This document shows, piece by piece, positions 8,143 through 17,199 of a stretch of DNA of 64,000 nt; positions within the stretch are counted from its first letter, which is position 1; each line of letters starts with the position of its first letter. Source of the DNA: Candidatus Rifleibacterium amylolyticum (GTDB lineage: Bacteria > Muiribacteriota > Ozemobacteria > Ozemobacterales > Ozemobacteraceae); NCBI GenBank assembly GCA_009917695.1, contig JAACJG010000016.1:39735-103734 (forward strand). The letters run 5' to 3'. A model generated the notes under the pieces. It was not told the DNA's origin, did not search any database, and saw nothing but the letters and a program-made list of their open reading frames with translations. The translations under genes were made by a program, and so were the position numbers.

Positions 8143-11114
8143 TATGCAGATTCGATTACCTGCCAGATTGCCTGCTGCAGACTTTTGCTGTTGTATGGTT
8201 TGCTGATGAATGCCTGAGGTTGATCGGCATGTTCACCACGCATGACCATACTCTGGTCATACCCACTGGCCAGAATGGCAGGAATATCCGGGTTTATTCT
8301 GCGCAGTTCAGCCAGCGTCTGCCAGCCATCAATTCCGGGCATAACCAGATCGCAGATGACAAGATCGATCTGATTTTTGAGCGCCTTGAATATCTCGATC
8401 GCATGGGCTCCGTCTGTCGCTTCTATTACTTTGTAATCAAAGTTTTCCAGAAGACTGCGGGTGATGAAACGCACCATTTCCTCATCTTCGACAACCAGAA
8501 TCGTTTTGATCTTCAAAGCTTTCGCTGGAACTCCTGATATAATGGTCTTTTTTTCTGTGTCTGGCGCGGCGCCGGGAAAGTAAAAGCTGAAACAGCAGCC
8601 ATTTTCAGGCACGCTGTTCAAGGTTATTCCACCGCCCACGCTACGCATAAACCCTAGCGCATTAGCCATGCCCAAGCCTCTTCCCGGCCCTTTGGTCGAA
8701 AAGAAAGGATCAAAAGTCTTGCTGATTTCTTCTTTTGCAATTCCCGTCCCCTGATCACGAATCCTGAGGCATACATAGCTGCTGTCGGATATAGGAACCC
8801 AGTCTGCTGGAAAGCGATTTTCTTCTGGTATGGAATCTGATGCGACCTGGTCGACTTCGAGTACAATAGTGCCTGGCTTGTTGATCGATGCCTCAGAAGC
8901 GTTGGCGACAGTGTGCCTGATTATCTGTTGCAGCTGGTCGCGGTTCATGCGAATTGTCGCGTCGCTGTTTTTAACATGTATTTCAAGTTGATGAATTGCC
9001 GGAAGTTTATGTCTAAGTATTTCTAACTGATTTTGACATAGAGCTGACAGGTCTATGGCATGTAGTTCGGCCTGGTGCTGACCCAGATAAGTCAGCATCA
9101 TTGAACTCATTTCAGCAGCTTTCTGGGTGGCGCGTATGGCATCGCCGACATGCTTTTTTGACTTCTCATCAATTTGCCGGTTCAGTCCCAGCAGTTCAAG
9201 ATTTCCAAGTATTACCTGCAACTGATTGTTGAAATGGTGGGCAATAGCGCCGGCCATACGGCCGAGACTGTCTGCTTTGAGGCTTTGCTGACGCTGAATG
9301 ACAAGCAGACGCCTCTGCTCTTCGAGTTCTTTGCGTTCAGTTATATCGCGGGTTATGCCAATTATCTCAGCATGTCCGCTATCTTTGTTGATAACCCAGT
9401 TTTGTGTCAACTCGGTATGAACCAGGCGACCATCTTTAGCAAGTTGATCGAGCTCTTCTATGTAGCGGGTCTGACGGTTGTTGCGAAGATTGGCGAGTCG
9501 TTCCGGTAGATATCTGTTAACTGTTTCGAGCGATTCAGGCGGCAGATGAACACTTATGTCGAGCTGCATCAATTCTTCCGGAGTGTAACCAAAAATTCTG
9601 GTAAGAGTCGGGCTGATATATCGATATCTTTTTGTCTCGACGTCGAAAATCCAGATGATATCGTTTATGTTCTCGCTTAAGAAGCGATAACGCTCGTCAC
9701 TGTTGTGTATCTGGCGGTCTGCCCTCTGCTTCAGAAGAGCATTTGAAAACATTTCACCGATAATTTTGAGCAGTGTGATCTCTTCAGAATTCCAGCTGCG
9801 ACAGCTATTAACGCAGTCATAGCCGAAAAGGCCGATAAATTTGCCCTGTGCGAGCATTGGCATAAGTAGAATTGATTTTACTTTGTCTTCAATAAGAAGC
9901 TTTTTAAAGTCTGTCATCGATTCTGGCATTGTTTTGATGTCTTCATAATGAAGGTATTCAACCGAAGAATCGATAAAATCGAGAACGCCTGGCAAATCAG
10001 CAAGTGGGTAATTCTGATATTTGTAAATGAGCGGTTCGATATTCTTGGCGTGCCATTCATGTGTGTTGCTTATTGTTTTATTAACAGGGTCAACTTGAAA
10101 GATATAGCCGCGGTCAGCTCCAAAGAATCGTGCACTCAGTTCCAGAGCGTTTTCCATGATCTTGTCAATGCGTTCCAGAGGCGACATTACCAGGCCTTGA
10201 GCAACGCTAGATATCATTTTCTCAAGCTGTAGCTGGTATTGCAGGCGATCCTGGGTTATTCTGTGTTCGCTGGTATCTTCGACGATGGCTATGCCGCCGA
10301 CGACTCTTGATTCTGAGTTGTATATCGGGGTGGTGACCATCTTCAGCGGGGTCACCTTGTCAACAGTGATTGAGCGATAGTAGCCTTCGTAAAAGCCAGT
10401 ATGCCCATGCAGGGCTGCTGCAAGTGCCTCGCACGCCTGTTTATCAGGCAGATCGAAGAGGCAGATGCCTGCCGTCTTTTCTGCTGTTGTTCCAAAAACT
10501 TTCAGGAACTTGGCATTGTATTCCTTCAGGTAACCATCGCAGTCATATTGCATAATGCCGACTGGAGAATTATCGAGAAGGAACCTGTATTTCTCCGCTG
10601 TCTCATACAGTTGGGTGGCCAGACCGTGCAGAGGCCAGGGTTCGTTCTCCAGCGCAACAGCCTGCTGCTTTTGCGACCCATGCAGGTGGCAGATTTTCAA
10701 ATTGCCTTCGCAGAGACAATAAACGGCGGTAAGCTGACAATCGATGTTTTCAAACGCAATGCCTTGAGCTGTTTTTCCTCTGATACTGAAATGGCCAGAT
10801 ACAACTGCACAGATATCGTTGAGTCGGGCGACTCTGAATGAGTGGTTGAAGATTTCTATTGCCTGCGGTATTTGCTTTACATCAGTTTGCAGGCTGTCGA
10901 TCAGGGCGTTCGGGCTGGTCCAGAATTCGCCATCGGCTGAGCCGATCGCAGTAAGTTCTGGACTCAGGTATTTTCTCAGGCCATCCAGATTGCGTTTGTG
11001 CAGGTATTCATAAAGAATGCGCTGGTGAAGGTCAAGCAATGCTTTGTCAGAAGGTAAAGTCTGATAATTTTGCGAATCACTCTCTACTTGAATGTCTTTT
11101 AACTTTTTGACCAT
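8142..11114 (-). CDS. Hybrid sensor histidine kinase (NTF2-like, PAS, GAF, PAS, HK, REC)
   Basis: A 990-residue soluble-looking signalling protein. In order: an NTF2/SnoaL-like domain (~25-150), PAS (~165-290), GAF (~310-475), PAS (~480-610), a dimerisation/phosphotransfer helix with GRMAGAIAHHFNN (phospho-His about H626), HATPase with RDQGTGI and GRGLGMA, and a C-terminal receiver with phospho-acceptor D922 (ICDLVMPGIDGW). The residue after the phospho-His is His rather than the usual Asp. No transmembrane helix is evident, so it probably senses a cytoplasmic signal. An in-frame GTG at 11147 would add 11 residues, but the DNA there forms the terminator hairpin of the upstream gene, so I prefer the ATG at 11114. 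Confidence 0.85.
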   Translation of the reverse strand: MVKKLKDIQVESDSQNYQTLPSDKALLDLHQRILYEYLHKRNLDGLRKYLSPELTAIGSADGEFWTSPNALIDSLQTDVKQIPQAIEIFNHSFRVARLNDICAVVSGHFSIRGKTAQGIAFENIDCQLTAVYCLCEGNLKICHLHGSQKQQAVALENEPWPLHGLATQLYETAEKYRFLLDNSPVGIMQYDCDGYLKEYNAKFLKVFGTTAEKTAGICLFDLPDKQACEALAAALHGHTGFYEGYYRSITVDKVTPLKMVTTPIYNSESRVVGGIAIVEDTSEHRITQDRLQYQLQLEKMISSVAQGLVMSPLERIDKIMENALELSARFFGADRGYIFQVDPVNKTISNTHEWHAKNIEPLIYKYQNYPLADLPGVLDFIDSSVEYLHYEDIKTMPESMTDFKKLLIEDKVKSILLMPMLAQGKFIGLFGYDCVNSCRSWNSEEITLLKIIGEMFSNALLKQRADRQIHNSDERYRFLSENINDIIWIFDVETKRYRYISPTLTRIFGYTPEELMQLDISVHLPPESLETVNRYLPERLANLRNNRQTRYIEELDQLAKDGRLVHTELTQNWVINKDSGHAEIIGITRDITERKELEEQRRLLVIQRQQSLKADSLGRMAGAIAHHFNNQLQVILGNLELLGLNRQIDEKSKKHVGDAIRATQKAAEMSSMMLTYLGQHQAELHAIDLSALCQNQLEILRHKLPAIHQLEIHVKNSDATIRMNRDQLQQIIRHTVANASEASINKPGTIVLEVDQVASDSIPEENRFPADWVPISDSSYVCLRIRDQGTGIAKEEISKTFDPFFSTKGPGRGLGMANALGFMRSVGGGITLNSVPENGCCFSFYFPGAAPDTEKKTIISGVPAKALKIKTILVVEDEEMVRFITRSLLENFDYKVIEATDGAHAIEIFKALKNQIDLVICDLVMPGIDGWQTLAELRRINPDIPAILASGYDQSMVMRGEHADQPQAFISKPYNSKSLQQAIWQVIESA

Positions 11115-11119
11115 GATAA

Positions 11120-11158
11120 AGCACAATCCGCCCGGCTGATTCAGCACGGGCGGATTGT
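11120..11158 (-). terminator. Long hairpin between ssnA and the sensor kinase gene
   Basis: On the minus strand CACAATCCGCCCG pairs with CGGGCGGATTGTG, and the loop contains the palindrome GCTGAATCAGC, so the stem can extend. CTTTAT follows. It starts just after the ssnA stop codon and ends a few bases before the kinase ATG, so it could attenuate readthrough into the kinase gene. Confidence 0.6.
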
Positions 11159-11165
11159 GTCCTTT

Positions 11166-12503
11166 TCAGAATCTATTCCAGAGGGAGCCAGCAAGCTCTC
11201 TGGACTTTGCACAGAGTTCTTCTTCTTCGCCTTCTTCAAGGAAGGTGATAATGCCGTCATCCATCAGGGTTTTTCCCTGGCAGATGGTGGTCTGCACCCG
11301 ACTGAACGGCAGACCAAAGGTGAGATGGCCAAAGGTGTTGGCGGCAGTAAGCGGGGTGGGGGGCACGTAATCCCAGACGACTAGGTCGGGAGCACCGCCT
11401 TCTTCGATTGTGCCGATTTTCTTTTTAAAGAGTTTGCTGGCCAGGCGTGGGCCGTTAACCGCGAACATGCGCCAGGCTTCACCGTAGATTTTGCGGGGAT
11501 CGCCGGCCTGATGCTTATGAAGAATGTTGGCAACCATGAGGTCTTCGAGCGGCGAGGCTGACATGCCATCGGTGCCGAAGCTGACGTTGATTTTTTCTTC
11601 CATCATTTTTTCGAGAGGAGCACAGCCAACCGCGTTATTCATGTTCGAGCGTGGGTTGTGAATGATATTTGTCTTGGTCAGACCCAGAGTTTGAATGTCC
11701 GGGGTGTCGCAGTGAACGCCGTGAACGAAGATACTGTCAGGGCCTGTGAGCTTGAAGCGGTGCAGGCGATCGACAACAGAGCGATAGCCGCGATTGACAG
11801 CATCATCATTGTCAGCCTTGTCTTCGGCAACATGAATGTGAACTCCGGTCTGCAGAGCTTTCATAAGTTCGGCGGCACGTTCGAGGCTTGTGTCAGACAG
11901 GGTGAAGCTGGCATGCATGCCGATCATGGCATGAATATCAGATTCGCTTTCGAGTTTGAGGCCTCTGATGAAGTTGGCGTTTTCAGTAAAACCTTCATCA
12001 CATTTCTGGAAGCCATCGCGGTCGGAAATTTCATAGCACAGGCTGCCGCGCAAGCCACATTTTCGGAAAGCATCACGGAGAACCGAAAGTGACCCGGTAA
12101 TGCAGTTCGGGCTGGCATGATGGTCGATCAGAGTGGTAACACCGTTGCGCACCGCATCGAGCAGCGGAATCATGGCGGTCAGATAAAGGTCTTCTTTGGT
12201 CAGTGCCTTGTCGAGCCGCCACCAGAGGCGTTCGAGGATCTCGACGAAGTTGGTCGGAGATGCGTCTTTCAGCGCAATACCACGGGCGAAGGTCGAATAA
12301 AGATGCATGTGGGTATTAACGATACCGGGCATCAGCACGCGGCCTTTAACATTTTTGAGCTTGGCCTTGGGAAACCTTTGTTTGATTTCTTCTGTTGTGC
12401 CAATTGCATGTATTTTCTTCTCGTCAAAAGCAACCGCTCCGTTTTCGATGACTCTGTGATTCTCGCCGAGTGTTACAACAGTAGCGTTACCGATAATCTT
12501 CAT
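11166..12503 (-). CDS. ssnA: Putative aminohydrolase SsnA
   Basis: A 445-residue amidohydrolase-superfamily protein. The beta-1 metal motif is NTHMHL (H65, H67), followed by HIHVAED, VHGVHC and the catalytic FGTDG aspartate. This is the chlorohydrolase/deaminase layout that binds one catalytic metal. The whole sequence, including the motif HNPRSNMNNAVG, resembles SsnA, a member of the selenium-linked purine catabolism gene set; its substrate in that pathway is not firmly known. ygeY-ygeW lie about 5 kb away and an 8-oxoguanine deaminase is next upstream, which supports the assignment. An AGAAAGAGG Shine-Dalgarno-like site precedes the ATG. Confidence 0.82.
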   Translation of the reverse strand: MKIIGNATVVTLGENHRVIENGAVAFDEKKIHAIGTTEEIKQRFPKAKLKNVKGRVLMPGIVNTHMHLYSTFARGIALKDASPTNFVEILERLWWRLDKALTKEDLYLTAMIPLLDAVRNGVTTLIDHHASPNCITGSLSVLRDAFRKCGLRGSLCYEISDRDGFQKCDEGFTENANFIRGLKLESESDIHAMIGMHASFTLSDTSLERAAELMKALQTGVHIHVAEDKADNDDAVNRGYRSVVDRLHRFKLTGPDSIFVHGVHCDTPDIQTLGLTKTNIIHNPRSNMNNAVGCAPLEKMMEEKINVSFGTDGMSASPLEDLMVANILHKHQAGDPRKIYGEAWRMFAVNGPRLASKLFKKKIGTIEEGGAPDLVVWDYVPPTPLTAANTFGHLTFGLPFSRVQTTICQGKTLMDDGIITFLEEGEEEELCAKSRELAGSLWNRF

Positions 12504-12566
12504 CTTCTTATCAACCTCTTTCTGGATTATTAATTGATTAACTTAGATTGTACCTGCAATCATAAA

Positions 12567-12592
12567 GATTGCTTCGCTTCGCTCGCAATGAC
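12567..12592. repeat. Palindromic GTCATTGCGA/GAAGCAATC repeat, copy 2 (short form)
   Basis: GATTGCTTCGCTTCGC...GCAATGAC is the same element in reverse orientation, shortened to 26 bp. A degenerate half copy follows at 12600-12620. Confidence 0.7.
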
Positions 12593-12629
12593 CGTTTATT
12601 TTCGCTTCGCCCGCAATGTTCTCATTTCC

Positions 12630-12661
12630 GTCATTGCGAAGGGCGAAGCCCTGAAGCAATC
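12630..12661. repeat. Palindromic GTCATTGCGA/GAAGCAATC repeat, copy 3
   Basis: GTCATTGCGAAGGGCGAAGC...GAAGCAATC, 32 bp, with a central GGGCGAAGCCC-type stem. Together with copy 2 it fills most of the gap between ssnA and the 8-oxoguanine deaminase gene. Confidence 0.75.
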
Positions 12662-12706
12662 TCCTGTATGTCGAACTATTTTCTGCATATTGTGATGACT
12701 TAACAT

Positions 12707-14074
12707 TTAGCCGTTGTATATCTGTTGACTGCGTTCATTCTGCCGTTTGACCAGCTCTTTGAGCTCGGCATGGCTGAATCTGGTGAACTGACCATTTTCG
12801 ATGAGAGTTTCGCCATGAACTATGCTTAGATCAACTGTGTCAACAGCACAGAATACCAGTGCGGCCAGCGGGTCAGTAGAGCTGCCGGCCTGACGCAGAC
12901 TGTCGAGCTTGAACCCGACCAGGTCAGCTTCATAACCTTTTTCGAGCATGCCGATATCGTCGCGGCCAAGCACTTTGGCACCGCCGAGAGTGGCGACCTT
13001 GAGAGCATCGCGCGCAGTCATGCAGTCAGCGGTTTTGAGCACGCGCTGCAGCAGCATGCAGTTGCGTACTTCAAGCATCATGTTCGAACAGTCGTTGCTG
13101 GCACTGCCGTCTACCGCAAGGCTTACCGGAACATCTGCCCTGAGCATCTCGACAATCGGCGCAATGCCCGAAGCCAGACGCATGTTGCTGGTCGGGCAGT
13201 GGGAAACACCACCCTGTGCCTTGCCCATGGCAATAACTTCTTCGGGTGACATGTGAACGCAGTGCGCGTAGAATGAATTCTCGTCCATCCAGCCCAGGTC
13301 TTCCATGAGCTTGAAAGGTCGCACACCGAATTCCTTGATGCAGAATTCCTCTTCATCCTTTGTTTCAGCAAGATGGGTGTGGGCCTTGAGACCTTTGCTG
13401 TTGGCGTATTTTTTTGCTTCGATCATCAGTTCGCGGGTAACCGAGAAGGGAGAACACGGGGCGACAATGATTCTCGTCATGCCGCCGCGCTGTGCTTCAT
13501 GAACTTTGCTGACGAGCTCGTCTGTCTCTTTCATGATAACATCTTCGGTCTGGACAACAGTATCCGGCGGCAGTCCCCCGTCTTTTTTCGAGCGCGACAT
13601 GCTGCCACGACAGAGATGGAAACGCATGCCGGTCTTGCGGGCAGCTTCCACCTGCCGGTAATAAAGGTCTGATTTGCCGTCGGGTACGAGATAAGAATGA
13701 TCGACGGCTGTAGTACAGCCGCTCTGGAGCAGTTCGAGCGTGGCTACAGTGGTGGCGAGGCCAAAGTCTTCGGGTGTTATGCGTGCCCACAGCGGATAAA
13801 GGCGAACCAGCCAGGTGAACAGTTTGGCGTCCTGCACTTTTGGAAAATTGCGGGTCAGAGTCTGATAAAAGTGATGATGAGTATTTACCAGTCCTGGAAT
13901 GACAATCAGTTCAGACGCATCGATATTTCGGGCGTCAGCAGCCATAGACGCCAGTTGCGCCGCGTCGCCGACAGCTTTTATCTGTGAATCCTCGATCAGC
14001 AGTGATACGTTTTCTTTTACTTCGGAGTCGCCTCCGGCCCAGAAATATCTGGCGTTCTTTACGAAGGTTTTCAT
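12707..14074 (-). CDS. 8-oxoguanine deaminase-like amidohydrolase
   Basis: A 455-residue amidohydrolase-superfamily deaminase. It shows the N-terminal metal motif NTHHHFYQTLTRN (ligands H66 and H68), then AHTHLAET, AHCVHMS and the catalytic LAVDGSASND aspartate. The THHHxYQ(S/T)LTR segment is characteristic of the 8-oxoguanine deaminase group, which converts 8-oxoguanine to urate. That would feed the same purine-degradation route as ssnA/ygeY/ygeW. Other cytosine or guanine derivatives remain possible substrates. CAAGGAGCAGGT precedes the ATG. The gene lies 203 nt upstream of ssnA on the same strand, with repeats between. Confidence 0.78.
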   Translation of the reverse strand: MKTFVKNARYFWAGGDSEVKENVSLLIEDSQIKAVGDAAQLASMAADARNIDASELIVIPGLVNTHHHFYQTLTRNFPKVQDAKLFTWLVRLYPLWARITPEDFGLATTVATLELLQSGCTTAVDHSYLVPDGKSDLYYRQVEAARKTGMRFHLCRGSMSRSKKDGGLPPDTVVQTEDVIMKETDELVSKVHEAQRGGMTRIIVAPCSPFSVTRELMIEAKKYANSKGLKAHTHLAETKDEEEFCIKEFGVRPFKLMEDLGWMDENSFYAHCVHMSPEEVIAMGKAQGGVSHCPTSNMRLASGIAPIVEMLRADVPVSLAVDGSASNDCSNMMLEVRNCMLLQRVLKTADCMTARDALKVATLGGAKVLGRDDIGMLEKGYEADLVGFKLDSLRQAGSSTDPLAALVFCAVDTVDLSIVHGETLIENGQFTRFSHAELKELVKRQNERSQQIYNG

Positions 14075-14147
14075 ACCTGCTCCTTGAATTTTTTCTTATA
14101 TTACTACAGTCTGCCAGGTGGTCGCATTATTTTTGTGAATGGGCCGC

Positions 14148-17003
14148 TCAGCCGCCAAAGGGTTTTCCACAGGTGTTGCAATAATATTCCTTTATTGCAT
14201 TGACTGCGCCGCAGTGCGGGCAAGTCTTTTGCGGACCACTTATCGGCGCCTTTGGTGGCGGAGCTGGTTTGACGCCAATGTCAGGGAAAGGCGGCGGAGG
14301 AGCTTCGTCACTTTCATTGCCGATGTTTTCGTAATCAGGAAAGCCACCTGATGTTGGGTTGCCTATGTTTTCATAGTCAGGCATGGTGCCCGCAGGCGTG
14401 TTGCCGATGTTCTCGTAATCAGGCATTTCGCCCGGAGAGGTGTTTCCGATATTTTCGTAATCGGGGAAGCCTCCTGGGGTCGGGTTGCCTATGTTTTCAT
14501 AGTCAGGCATGCCACCAGGTGTTGAGTTGCCGATATTCCCGTAATCTGGCAGTCCACCTGGCGTGTCGTTGCCTATGTTTTCGTAATCTGGCATGCCTCC
14601 GGGTGTGTCATTCCCAATGCTTGAATAATCAGGCATAGATTCAGAATACCCACTGGAAGGTCGTGGAGCTTTTGTACTGGTTTTACGGGGCTGGCCAGAA
14701 AAGGCTGGTTCGGCCGGGAAGCGTGCCGCCGCAGTTTCCCGCCATTTTTCAGCTTCCTGCGGATTATCGAGCCGGTGGCAGTTTTCGATAATAGCTTCAT
14801 AATAAGCGGGAACCTCTGGTGCAATCTTGATTGCGCGCTCGAAGATCTTTTGTGACTGCTGTGAATAGACCTGACGCTTTATATAGATGTCAGCCAGATA
14901 GACAACAGCTTCGCTGTCGGACGGGTTGATCGAAATAGCCTTGAGGATGAAATCCTGTGCCATTTTGTGATCTGCCTGTTGTTTAATATAAGCATAAGCG
15001 AGATAGTTGATTACATCTTTACGTGTTTCATCGATTTTAAGCAGACCCTGAATATGTTCGAGCCCGGTAGGTGTCGTATCTTCAAGCAACAGACAGGCTT
15101 CTCCGGCGATTCTTTTAGCATTCGGATTGCGGCTGTCTTTTTTGAGCAGAGCCGAAACAATTTCATACGCACGCTGGGTGTTACCGGTGCGCAGCAGAGC
15201 CTCGGCAAGCATTACCGCTACCTGTTTGGGGTTAGGTGTGTCGTCTTTGTCGTAGCGCTCCTGAAGAAAAGCCAGATTGGCCTCGTATTCACCACTTTCC
15301 TTGATTCTCTCTATTTTGTTGAGTTTGCTTGAGGTTTTCCAGTTTGCCAGCATTTCCTTGCCTGCTTTTATGGCAGGGAAAAGCATCGCCAGAAGCAAAA
15401 TGTAAATTCCCAGTTGAAATTTATAGAGATAAATCCAGAAAAGAGTCGTGTTCACATCTGATCTGAAGCCAGATTTCAGTTTGCCGAAATGCTCCAGCGC
15501 CAGCGCGTTATCGCCCTTATGGTAAGCCACCATAGCTCTGATATAGTTATACAGATCTTTATGTTCTTCATCAGTCTCGATATGGCGAAGCGTTTCTTTT
15601 GCTTCATCGTATTTTTCCAGGCGAAGACAGGTTTCGGCAAAGATCGGCGCAACTGTTTTGCGGTGCTCTTCGTAGTCAGTCAGAAGCTTTTTCCCGGTTT
15701 TGTAGGCTTCATCGAATTTATCTACTTTGAAATCATTATCAAATGAGGCAAAGCTAACCTGAAAGCTGTCCTGTCGGGCTTTGGCCTGAACCGATTTCTC
15801 TTTCAGTACCGCAATTTTCTTCGGGATATCTGTGTCTTCGGGCCTCAATTTAAGAGCGTTTTCGTAATCGCTGATGGCAATATCGAAGCTGCCACGCTTT
15901 TCCTTTTCGACAGCTTCTTTGATGAAATTGTCGAACTGCCGGTTCAGTTCGATCTGCTTTTTCTTCTCCTCGATCTGGGCCGCATTTTTTTTGGCCTGTT
16001 CTGCCCTGTCCTTGTCCACCTGAGCGCTAACTTTTTTGAGTCTGCTGCTTACGCTTTCTTCTTCTGGATAACCAGCTGCAAGTTCCTGGAGTTTTTCGAG
16101 GGCTTCTTCAAATCTGCCGGCACGAGTGAGGTCGTCAGCCTGGGCCAGGGTCTGTTTGAGAGTGGCTTCACGCTCAATTTTTTCTTTCTTTTCCGCTATT
16201 TCGCCGACTTTGGCGCCGGGCATCTTTTCGGCTTGAGCGAGCAATTCCAGGGCCTTGCCGTAATTGCCTTCCCGGTAAAATTTTTCCGCTTCATCGACGA
16301 CCTTCTGACGCTCCTGCTCTGATTTGTTGCGTATTTCGCGGCGCATCGCAAAAAGCTCGTCATTGGCGTGTCTGATACGACCCGCTGCATTGAGATACTT
16401 TTCAGCATTGGCGAAGTCGTTGTCGCGGTAGTATGCTCTGCCAACCAGTATCAGTGCAGCCTGTAAGTTTCTGTCGTCAGCCTGTTCAAGAGCTATGGTG
16501 TTGCCCTTGACAATCAGATCGCCCTCCTGCTTGATTTTTTCGAATTCATTGTTCTTCCACCAGTTCTCAAGAAGGGTCTGCCAGATTTTTGTGCCAGCGG
16601 GATAGGCGCGGCAGGCTTTGAGAAGATATTCATTCATCTCATCAGGCTTGCCGGCATTCTGGGCTTCTTTGGCCATGTTGATATAGAGCGCTCCGAGAGC
16701 TTTCTGAATATCGGTTTCCTGACTGTTCAGCTGATGCGCCTTTACCAGAAAACTTTCTGCTTCAATTGGCTTTTTCTGGCGAAGCAGAACTGTGCCTGCC
16801 AGGTAGAAGGGTTCCCAGTTGTCTGGTTCGAGCTGAGTAGCCTGACGCAGCAGTGCCATAGCCTGATCATACTGGAAAAGTGCAATATGATCGCGGGCCT
16901 TTTTGGTGACGGATTCGCTGGCTCCTTGTGCCAGCAAAAAAACCGTCAAACCACAAAACAGCAGTAATGCGATGGTACGACTGATAAAAATCTTGTTTTT
17001 CAT
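14148..17003 (-). CDS. Exported/membrane TPR protein with PDYENIGN repeats and C-terminal zinc ribbon
   Basis: A 951-residue protein. Residues ~8-27 form a signal peptide or N-terminal anchor. TPR-like helical repeats with Lys/Glu-rich coiled-coil stretches fill ~30-510. A membrane helix lies at ~526-545 and more TPR units follow to ~760. Residues 790-901 are eight tandem 14-residue repeats of the type MPDYENIGNxTPGG. The last 24 residues are a zinc ribbon with Cys at 928, 931, 942 and 945. Two segments apparently on opposite sides of a membrane suggest a scaffold linking envelope and cytoplasm. The topology is inferred and no enzyme domain is visible. I do not recognise the family as a whole. 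Confidence 0.78.
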   Translation of the reverse strand: MKNKIFISRTIALLLFCGLTVFLLAQGASESVTKKARDHIALFQYDQAMALLRQATQLEPDNWEPFYLAGTVLLRQKKPIEAESFLVKAHQLNSQETDIQKALGALYINMAKEAQNAGKPDEMNEYLLKACRAYPAGTKIWQTLLENWWKNNEFEKIKQEGDLIVKGNTIALEQADDRNLQAALILVGRAYYRDNDFANAEKYLNAAGRIRHANDELFAMRREIRNKSEQERQKVVDEAEKFYREGNYGKALELLAQAEKMPGAKVGEIAEKKEKIEREATLKQTLAQADDLTRAGRFEEALEKLQELAAGYPEEESVSSRLKKVSAQVDKDRAEQAKKNAAQIEEKKKQIELNRQFDNFIKEAVEKEKRGSFDIAISDYENALKLRPEDTDIPKKIAVLKEKSVQAKARQDSFQVSFASFDNDFKVDKFDEAYKTGKKLLTDYEEHRKTVAPIFAETCLRLEKYDEAKETLRHIETDEEHKDLYNYIRAMVAYHKGDNALALEHFGKLKSGFRSDVNTTLFWIYLYKFQLGIYILLLAMLFPAIKAGKEMLANWKTSSKLNKIERIKESGEYEANLAFLQERYDKDDTPNPKQVAVMLAEALLRTGNTQRAYEIVSALLKKDSRNPNAKRIAGEACLLLEDTTPTGLEHIQGLLKIDETRKDVINYLAYAYIKQQADHKMAQDFILKAISINPSDSEAVVYLADIYIKRQVYSQQSQKIFERAIKIAPEVPAYYEAIIENCHRLDNPQEAEKWRETAAARFPAEPAFSGQPRKTSTKAPRPSSGYSESMPDYSSIGNDTPGGMPDYENIGNDTPGGLPDYGNIGNSTPGGMPDYENIGNPTPGGFPDYENIGNTSPGEMPDYENIGNTPAGTMPDYENIGNPTSGGFPDYENIGNESDEAPPPPFPDIGVKPAPPPKAPISGPQKTCPHCGAVNAIKEYYCNTCGKPFGG
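14301..14636 (-). repeat. Eight tandem 42-bp coding repeats (PDYENIGN units)
   Basis: Exactly eight 42-bp units (336 bp) encode variations on MPDYENIGNxTPGG. Pro, Asp, Tyr, Ile, Gly and Asn are invariant in all eight copies. The units differ by scattered substitutions, so the array is not freshly duplicated. Confidence 0.9.
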
Positions 17004-17128
17004 TTTTAAACCGTTATTCAGGCATATACAATAACTTTTTCTACCCGGAGAAGTAAATAAAAAAATTGAATCAGCTCAAGTTCTTGTGTTAAATTACACC
17101 GTCACAAATACCCTTAGGCAAATAAACA

Positions 17129-17157
17129 TTGACTTGCCATCAGTGCTTGAATATAAT
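17129..17157 (+). promoter_or_regulatory. Strong sigma-70-type promoter for secDF
   Basis: TTGACT (17129-17134), a 17-bp spacer and TATAAT (17152-17157), 42 nt upstream of the secD start codon. Confidence 0.85.
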
Positions 17158-17199
17158 ACGTGTCTACTTTGGTCGACCTCAGCAAGGGAGTTTCTGTAA

